Source: Pseudomonadota bacterium (GTDB taxonomy: Bacteria > Pseudomonadota > Gammaproteobacteria > Enterobacterales > Succinivibrionaceae). From it: a stretch of DNA of 9,466 nucleotides. The notes under the pieces were generated by a model, which saw only the letters and a program-made list of their open reading frames with translations, was not told the origin of the DNA and searched no databases. A program made the position numbers and the translations under genes. The DNA lies in assembly GCA_023460615.1 (NCBI GenBank), contig JAEWPL010000084.1, forward strand, positions 1 through 9,466. Direction: 5' to 3'. Positions 5,648 to 9,466 of this stretch are shown here, piece after piece (positions within the stretch are counted from its first letter, which is position 1; every line of letters starts with the position of its first letter).

Positions 5648-5845
5648 ATGAGAATTGGCAAATATGACTATGTTTTTGTGTGTAAGTATAAAGGCTTTAA
5701 AGTTTATGCTTTAAATGAAAAAGGCTGTTTAGGTCAAGTCTTTATGCTAGAAAAATATGAACAATATACACCAAGTACTCGTGAGCAGTACCTTGAGATT
5801 TGCCACTACCTTGCAGAAAATCACCTAGATGAAGAGGATGAATAA
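5648..5845 (+). CDS. Small acidic protein B, paralogue of the preceding gene
   Basis: 65 residues with a strong AAAGGAG (5634-5640) 7 bases before the ATG. Like small protein A it has a YxFVCKYKGFKVYALN strand region with KVYA at exactly residues 18-21, then PST (42-44) and a helix with HYLAENH, and it ends in DEEDE. It lacks A's long acidic tail and its N-terminal part is basic rather than acidic, so the two copies have diverged in charge. Its ribosome site is much stronger than A's, suggesting higher or separate expression. It ends 23 bases before the stop of the convergent WYL regulator gene. No family is recognised. Confidence 0.75.
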   Translation: MRIGKYDYVFVCKYKGFKVYALNEKGCLGQVFMLEKYEQYTPSTREQYLEICHYLAENHLDEEDE

Positions 5846-5868
5846 GCTAATTTTCAAGTAAGCTTTGG

Positions 5869-6906
5869 TTAAAGCTCGTATAAATCTACTAGTTTTTTTA
5901 CTTGATCTTTTACCACGTCAACAATGTTAGCAGGTTCAATTACCTTTACTTTAGCACCAAAGCTATAAATAAAAGATTGCAACTCAATAAGGTTAGAGGC
6001 TGTAAATTCTAGAGTAAGGGTTTTATTTACAGGATCTACAGTGATCTTTTGATCGTCACTGAAGATTCTATCAATAAGATAGGTTGCAACAGGTTCATTG
6101 CTAGTGATTAGTTTGACCTTGAAGCTATCATTTTTATTGACTGGCATAATGCCATATTTTCCAGCATAAGAGTGAGCATGATAATTCTCATGTAATTTTG
6201 CAGCATCTCTATCTTGTTCAACTGCCTCAAGAATACGTTGCACTCTCATTAGTAAAGGATGATCTTTAGTAGGGGATGGTTCACCATCTTCATTTACAGT
6301 CCATCCTTGCACGTAGATAGATTCATTAAAGGTGATTAAAGCAAGTGGCGCAAAACAAAAGTGTTTAATCTCTGAAAAGATGTACTTTTGAAAAGTGATA
6401 TTGCAAGTGTGCTTTTGGATAATACAAGTTTCAAGAGCCGTTAAAACCTCTTGATGTTTACTGTAATCAATTCTTCCTTTAGCAAGACCAACTGCGGTAA
6501 GAGGTCCTTTTTTAGAGTATGAGGATTGCTGCTTTTTTGAAATATTAGTTTTGGCATCTTTCAAGAATTTATCAATAGTTTCTTGATCATTCTTTGGTAG
6601 GATCTGAGAGATAATAGCTCTTACTAATTCCATTTGGCGTAAGCCATCAGCAGTTAGTGGCACTCTCTCTAAATTTCTTGAGATCCTATAAACATACTCC
6701 TTACCTCTTTTTTCTCTTTCAACATAAGCTCCAATCACAGTAGATAACTTATCAAATAATCTAGTGACGGTTTGAGTAGAGCAATTTAACTTAGCTTTTA
6801 ATTCAGAGGTGGTCACCTCTCCATTTGGTTTCATGGAGTCAATAAGAATTAAAAACATTGAAAGTAGTTTTTCGTCAGCTTTAGCTTCATCTAACTTTTG
6901 AGGCAT
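5869..6906 (-). CDS. WYL-domain transcriptional regulator (wHTH-WYL-WCX)
   Basis: 345 residues, typical for this class. Residues ~11-75 form a winged helix-turn-helix (T-x-S-E-L-K-A-K-L-NCSTQTVTRLFDKL, then a basic wing EREKRGKEYVYR). Residues ~160-230 are the WYL domain, with FAPLALITFNESIYVQGW covering the core (YVQGW at 198-202 in place of the classic WYL). Residues ~262-341 are the WCX domain, with SFGAKVKVIEPANI typical of its end. WYL domains are thought to sense nucleotide or nucleic-acid ligands, and proteins of this layout often control stress, DNA-repair or phage-defence genes, as BrxR and CapW do. AGGA lies 7 bases before the ATG and a good promoter is upstream. It diverges from the broken AAA-ATPase-like gene and converges on the small acidic genes. 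Its target is unknown; autoregulation is plausible but unproven. Confidence 0.88.
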   Translation of the reverse strand: MPQKLDEAKADEKLLSMFLILIDSMKPNGEVTTSELKAKLNCSTQTVTRLFDKLSTVIGAYVEREKRGKEYVYRISRNLERVPLTADGLRQMELVRAIISQILPKNDQETIDKFLKDAKTNISKKQQSSYSKKGPLTAVGLAKGRIDYSKHQEVLTALETCIIQKHTCNITFQKYIFSEIKHFCFAPLALITFNESIYVQGWTVNEDGEPSPTKDHPLLMRVQRILEAVEQDRDAAKLHENYHAHSYAGKYGIMPVNKNDSFKVKLITSNEPVATYLIDRIFSDDQKITVDPVNKTLTLEFTASNLIELQSFIYSFGAKVKVIEPANIVDVVKDQVKKLVDLYEL

Positions 6907-6941
6907 GAGTCATTCCTAAGTTTATAGTTTCTTTATCAAGC

Positions 6942-6970
6942 ATTATAAACAATCGTTAAGAGTTTGTAAG
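6942..6970 (-). promoter_or_regulatory. Sigma70-like promoter of the WYL regulator
   Basis: On the minus strand, CTTACA (-35, + strand 6965-6970) is followed after 17 bases by a perfect TATAAT (-10, + strand 6942-6947). Transcription would start near 6935, giving a leader of about 28 bases that contains the AGGA ribosome site. Confidence 0.7.
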
Positions 6971-6979
6971 ATAAATCAA

Positions 6980-6993
6980 ATGTAAGTATACAT
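6980..6993. promoter_or_regulatory. Short inverted repeat upstream of the WYL regulator
   Basis: ATGTA-agta-TACAT is a 5-4-5 dyad lying 10 bases upstream of the WYL -35 box, between it and the relic's promoter. It could be an operator for the WYL protein. Such short A/T-rich dyads also arise by chance. Confidence 0.25.
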
Positions 6994-7017
6994 AAGCACT
7001 ATATATTTAGGATCTTT

Positions 7018-7026
7018 TGATAAAAT
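7018..7026 (+). promoter_or_regulatory. Extended -10 promoter of the AAA-ATPase-like relic
   Basis: TG-a-TAAAAT (TG at 7018-7019, -10 at 7021-7026) lies 22 bases before the relic's ATG, followed by AAAGGAG. No convincing -35 hexamer is visible; extended -10 promoters can do without one. It suggests the broken gene is still transcribed. Confidence 0.4.
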
Positions 7027-7047
7027 TGCAAACTAAAGGAGCTGACT

Positions 7048-7309
7048 ATGAGTGTTGATCTAAATAAGTTATCTACAGGAATTTCAAATTTTGAGGATTT
7101 GATATTAAAGAACAAAATCTACGTTGATAAAACAAGCCTTATTTATCAATTAACTAAAAATTGAAAGCAAATTTAACCAAGCTATAGCGCAAATAAAGAG
7201 TAAAGATTATGCTCTTACTTTACCTTCAAAAAACATCTATAGATACGCCATAGTTTTTTCAAAAACTAAAAGACAAATTGTTGCATCTTGCCAATTAGAT
7301 AAAGCTTAA
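7048..7309 (+). pseudogene. Relic of an AAA-ATPase-like / PD-(D/E)XK (DUF1703-type) protein
   Basis: A good AAAGGAG (7035-7041) precedes an ATG that opens 38 codons before TGA at 7162-7164. The peptide has L-S-T-G-I-S-N-F-E-D-L...IYVDKTSLIYQL, the diagnostic N-terminus of the AAA-ATPase-like family (GI.dF..L....YYVDKT). The Walker A region that should follow is gone. From 7163, in the +1 frame, 48 codons to TAA at 7307-7309 read ESKFNQAIAQIKSKDYAL...YRYAIVFSKTKRQIVAS, matching the C-terminal part of the PD-(D/E)XK half (A..QI..K.YA...I..F....R.I). Intact members are usually about 500-580 residues, so roughly five-sixths of the gene has been removed and the ends joined out of frame. These proteins often occur in many copies per genome. 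The product is surely non-functional as an ATPase or nuclease. Confidence 0.8.
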
Positions 7310-7369
7310 AAGGCTCAAGACAAAGATCGAGCGCAATAGCTTTTAATACCTTTAAAAAAAAGTATTTTT

Positions 7370-7378
7370 TGATACAAT
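7370..7378 (+). promoter_or_regulatory. Extended -10 promoter of prfA-prmC
   Basis: TG-a-TACAAT (TG at 7370-7371, -10 at 7373-7378) lies 30 bases before the prfA ATG. The -35 position holds only a weak CTTTAA, but the A/T tracts just upstream could help polymerase binding. In many gammaproteobacteria hemA precedes prfA; here a relic does, so prfA needs its own promoter. Confidence 0.5.
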
Positions 7379-7408
7379 ATAGCCAAATTTTTTATCGAAA
7401 ATACAATT

Positions 7409-8503
7409 ATGCAAGAATCTATTTTACGTAAATTAGAAGCTCTAGTAGAGCGTCATCAAGAAGTTGAGCAATTACTAAGTCAGGCAGATGTAATTGCAGA
7501 TCAAGACAAATTTAGAGATTTAAATCGCGAGTACTCACAGTTACAAGTAACTGTATCAACCTATAAAGAGTACACCACCGCAGTAGCAGATCTTAAAGAG
7601 ATGGAGCTAATGCTAAATGGTGATGATCCTGATATGCAGGAAATGGCTCGTGAAGAAATTGAACCTACTCGTGAAAAGGTTACTCACCTAGAGCATGAAC
7701 TACAGTTGTTATTATTACCTCACGATAAGAGAGATGATTGTAACTGCTTCTTAGAAATTCGTGCTGGTACTGGTGGTGATGAAGCTGCTTTATTTGCTGG
7801 CGACTTATTTAAGATGTACACCCACTATGTTGAGTCTAAAGGTTGGAACCTTGAGGTGGTTTCAATGTCAGAAGGCGAAATGGGCGGTTACAAAGAAATC
7901 ATTGCTAAGATGTCAGGTGAAGGCGCTTACGGTTATATGAAGTTTGAGTCAGGTGGTCACCGTGTACAACGTGTTCCTGCAACTGAAACTCAAGGTCGTG
8001 TGCATACCTCAGCATGTACTGTAATGGTGTTACCTGAAATTCCACCTGCTGAAGCTCCTGTTATCAATCCTGCTGATTTGCGTGTAGATACTTTCCGTGC
8101 TTCAGGTGCTGGTGGTCAGCATATTAACAAAACCGATTCTGCTATCCGTGTAACTCACATTCCAACTGGTATCGTTGTTGAGTGTCAGGACGAGCGTTCA
8201 CAGCATCAAAACCGTGCTCGTGCTATGGAAGTTCTATACTCAAGATTAGCTCAGATGGAAGAGGATAAGAGAAACGCTCAAGCAACAGAAATGCGTCACA
8301 GCATTTTAGCTTCAGGTGCTCGTTCAGATCGTATTAGAACCTATAACTATCCTCAAGGTCGTATCACTGATCACCGTATCAATTTAACTATTTACAGAAT
8401 TGATGATGTCCTAAGTGGTAATCTTGATTTGATCTTAAAACCTGTAATTGAGGAATTTAAGGCAGAGCAGTTAGCTCAGATGGCAACTCAAGGTGCCCTT
8501 TAA
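7409..8503 (+). CDS. prfA: Peptide chain release factor 1 (RF1)
   Basis: 364 residues, matching the usual ~360. RF1 reads UAA and UAG stop codons in the ribosomal A site and triggers hydrolysis of peptidyl-tRNA. The tripeptide that reads the stop codon is P190-A191-T192 (RVPATETQGRVHTS), the RF1 type rather than the S-P-F of RF2. The catalytic GGQ is at 235-237 in RASGAGGQHINKTDSA, with Gln237 the residue methylated by PrmC. DERSQHQNRARAM follows as expected. The start is supported by the family's N-terminal length, although no good Shine-Dalgarno precedes it. The stop TAA shares its last A with the prmC start. Codon use is visibly more biased (CGT, GGT) than in the neighbouring accessory genes, fitting high expression. 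Confidence 0.98.
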   Translation: MQESILRKLEALVERHQEVEQLLSQADVIADQDKFRDLNREYSQLQVTVSTYKEYTTAVADLKEMELMLNGDDPDMQEMAREEIEPTREKVTHLEHELQLLLLPHDKRDDCNCFLEIRAGTGGDEAALFAGDLFKMYTHYVESKGWNLEVVSMSEGEMGGYKEIIAKMSGEGAYGYMKFESGGHRVQRVPATETQGRVHTSACTVMVLPEIPPAEAPVINPADLRVDTFRASGAGGQHINKTDSAIRVTHIPTGIVVECQDERSQHQNRARAMEVLYSRLAQMEEDKRNAQATEMRHSILASGARSDRIRTYNYPQGRITDHRINLTIYRIDDVLSGNLDLILKPVIEEFKAEQLAQMATQGAL

Positions 8504-9330
8504 TGCAAATTCGTGAGGCTTTACTTAAGGCAAAGCAAATTCTAAAAGCTGCTGCTATTGATACAGCCTCACTCGATGCAAATTTACTCCTATCTCATGT
8601 CACATCCTTATCAAAAGTTATGCTCATAGCTCATGATGAGGATGAGTTACTAAAAGAGCAAGAAGATAAGTTTTTCTCTCTAATCAATAAAAGAAAAACA
8701 GGCTATCCGATAGCTTATATCCTAGGTTATAAAGAATTCTTTGGACTTTCTTTGAAGGTTACTGAGGATACTTTAATCCCAAGACCAGATACAGAAACGC
8801 TTGTTGAAAAAGCACTAGCTTTTAATCCTCAAGGAAAGGTTCTTGATTTAGGTACAGGTACTGGCGCTATTATCTTAGCTTTAAAATCAGAGCTTAAATC
8901 CTCCATCGATGCTTATGCAGTGGATTTGTCAGAAAAAGCTTTAGAAGTAGCTGCTTATAACAGTCAAAAGCTTAACTTACCAGTTACTTTTATCCAATCA
9001 AATTGGTTTTCAAACCTTGGTGATTTGAAATTTTCCATGATTGTATCTAACCCACCTTACATTCAAAAAGACGATATCCATTTGTCTCAAACCTCACTTC
9101 CTTTTGAGCCAATACAAGCTTTAACCTCAGAGGATGATGGCCTTTTAGACATTAAACTTATTTGTAAAGAAGCAAAAATGCATTTAGAGTCAGGAGCTCT
9201 ACTATTGATTGAGCATGGTTTTAATCAAGGTGAAAAAGTAAGAGCTATCTTTACAGAGCATGGCTATAAGAATGTTACTACCATAAAAGATCTTGGTGGT
9301 AACGATAGAGTAACTTTTGGCTCATTTTAG
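8503..9330 (+). CDS. prmC: Release factor glutamine N5-methyltransferase
   Basis: 275 residues, close to E. coli PrmC (277). It methylates the glutamine of the GGQ motif in RF1 and RF2 using S-adenosylmethionine, which raises termination efficiency. The N-terminal helical domain (~1-80) binds the release factor. The SAM-binding loop is D115-LGTGTG, and the substrate-glutamine motif is N183-P-P-Y186, the same place as in E. coli. GNDRVTFG near the C-terminus is family-typical. The ATG overlaps the prfA stop by one base (TAATG), with AAGGTG at 8490-8495 inside prfA, so the two are translationally coupled, a common arrangement that pairs enzyme with substrate. No clear terminator follows. Confidence 0.97.
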   Translation: MQIREALLKAKQILKAAAIDTASLDANLLLSHVTSLSKVMLIAHDEDELLKEQEDKFFSLINKRKTGYPIAYILGYKEFFGLSLKVTEDTLIPRPDTETLVEKALAFNPQGKVLDLGTGTGAIILALKSELKSSIDAYAVDLSEKALEVAAYNSQKLNLPVTFIQSNWFSNLGDLKFSMIVSNPPYIQKDDIHLSQTSLPFEPIQALTSEDDGLLDIKLICKEAKMHLESGALLLIEHGFNQGEKVRAIFTEHGYKNVTTIKDLGGNDRVTFGSF

Positions 9331-9358
9331 CAAGCAAATAGCCTTATTTTCTTACTAA

Positions 9359-9375
9359 TGTGTTAAAATTACACA
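9359..9375. promoter_or_regulatory. TGTGT/ACACA inverted repeat over the downstream promoter
   Basis: TGTGT-taaaatt-ACACA is a perfect 5-7-5 dyad. It contains the extended -10 TG-t-TAAAAT (9361-9369) of the gene starting at 9405. A protein bound here would block the promoter. It resembles but does not match a CRP site (TGTGA-N6-TCACA). Confidence 0.4.
9361..9369 (+). promoter_or_regulatory. Extended -10 promoter of the truncated last gene
   Basis: TG-t-TAAAAT with -10 at 9364-9369. The -35 position 17 bases upstream is weak (GCCTTA). The ribosome site AAGGA (9393-9397) follows, 7 bases before the ATG, so this gene probably has its own promoter rather than depending on prfA-prmC. Confidence 0.5.
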
Positions 9376-9404
9376 AATAATTATTTAATTGTAAGGAATT
9401 GAGA

Positions 9405-9466
9405 ATGACGGATATTTACAGTACTAGTACAAGTAACCTTGGTGCTAGCATCGCACGTACCGGTTA
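9405..9466 (+). CDS. Start of an unidentified protein (3' partial)
   Basis: The ATG has a clear AAGGA 7 bases upstream and a promoter-like sequence before that. Twenty codons are visible before the window ends: a short Ser/Thr-rich N-terminus (MTDIYSTSTSN) and then LGASIARTG. There is no signal peptide in view. A polar Ser/Thr-rich N-terminus like this occurs in Bax-inhibitor-1/YccA-type membrane proteins among many others, but 20 residues are too few to assign a family. Confidence 0.65.
   Translation, partial: MTDIYSTSTSNLGASIARTG

Larger units (their letters stand above)
6907..7408. other. 502-base interval without an intact gene
   Basis: Between the WYL regulator start and prfA there is no intact coding gene. 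The interval holds the minus-strand WYL promoter, a short ATGTA/TACAT dyad, an extended -10, the AAA-ATPase-like relic, and about 100 A/T-rich bases carrying the prfA promoter. I see no RNA gene in it. Confidence 0.75.

Noticed and set aside
5861..5876. AGCTTT-ggtt-AAAGCT hairpin as a terminator between the convergent small gene and WYL gene
   Set aside because: The stem is only 6 bp and A/T-rich, with no T run on either strand. It may be chance.
7354..7370. A-run / T-run before prfA as an intrinsic terminator for the relic
   Set aside because: The only possible stem is all A:T with no G/C core. It lies directly over the promoter region and is better read as A/T-rich upstream promoter sequence.

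Overview
The window is AT-rich with an ordinary bacterial gene layout: clear Shine-Dalgarno sites, sigma70-like promoters and the standard code. The adjacent prfA-prmC pair and the SrfA-family gene both suggest a gammaproteobacterium. The low GC and Lys/Asn-rich proteins would fit a host-associated anaerobe such as the Succinivibrionaceae, but that placement is an inference.

Region 1 (1-3796, + strand) is the distal part of a cell-envelope operon. It holds the 3' part of a von Willebrand factor A (vWA) protein with a TolA-like Ala/Glu/Lys helix, a SrfA-family protein with one membrane segment, and two lipoproteins with coiled-coil bodies. The genes are coupled or abutting and the set ends at a strong hairpin (3802-3824). 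SrfA-family genes are known from srfABC clusters; srfB and srfC could lie upstream of the window. The parts suggest an envelope-spanning assembly of unknown function, with a cytoplasmic domain, a membrane anchor, long periplasmic linkers, lipid-anchored coiled coils and a metal-binding vWA domain.

Region 2 (3822-5845) starts with ogt on the minus strand, sharing the terminator hairpin. Divergent from it is a three-gene + strand set of unrecognised genes: a 294-residue soluble protein and two small acidic proteins that are paralogues of each other. An inverted repeat can hide the ribosome binding site of the first gene, and a hairpin separates the two small genes.

Region 3 (5869-7408) has a WYL-domain transcription regulator on the minus strand with a good promoter. 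Divergent from it lies the wreck of an AAA-ATPase-like/PD-(D/E)XK family gene, of which only the N- and C-terminal ends remain, in different frames.

Region 4 (7373-9466) is housekeeping: prfA (release factor 1) and prmC (release factor glutamine methyltransferase), overlapping by one base. A new gene follows, cut by the window end, whose promoter is overlaid by a TGTGT/ACACA inverted repeat.

Most of the unexplained biology lies in regions 1 and 2. No tRNA, rRNA, CRISPR array or intact mobile element is visible.
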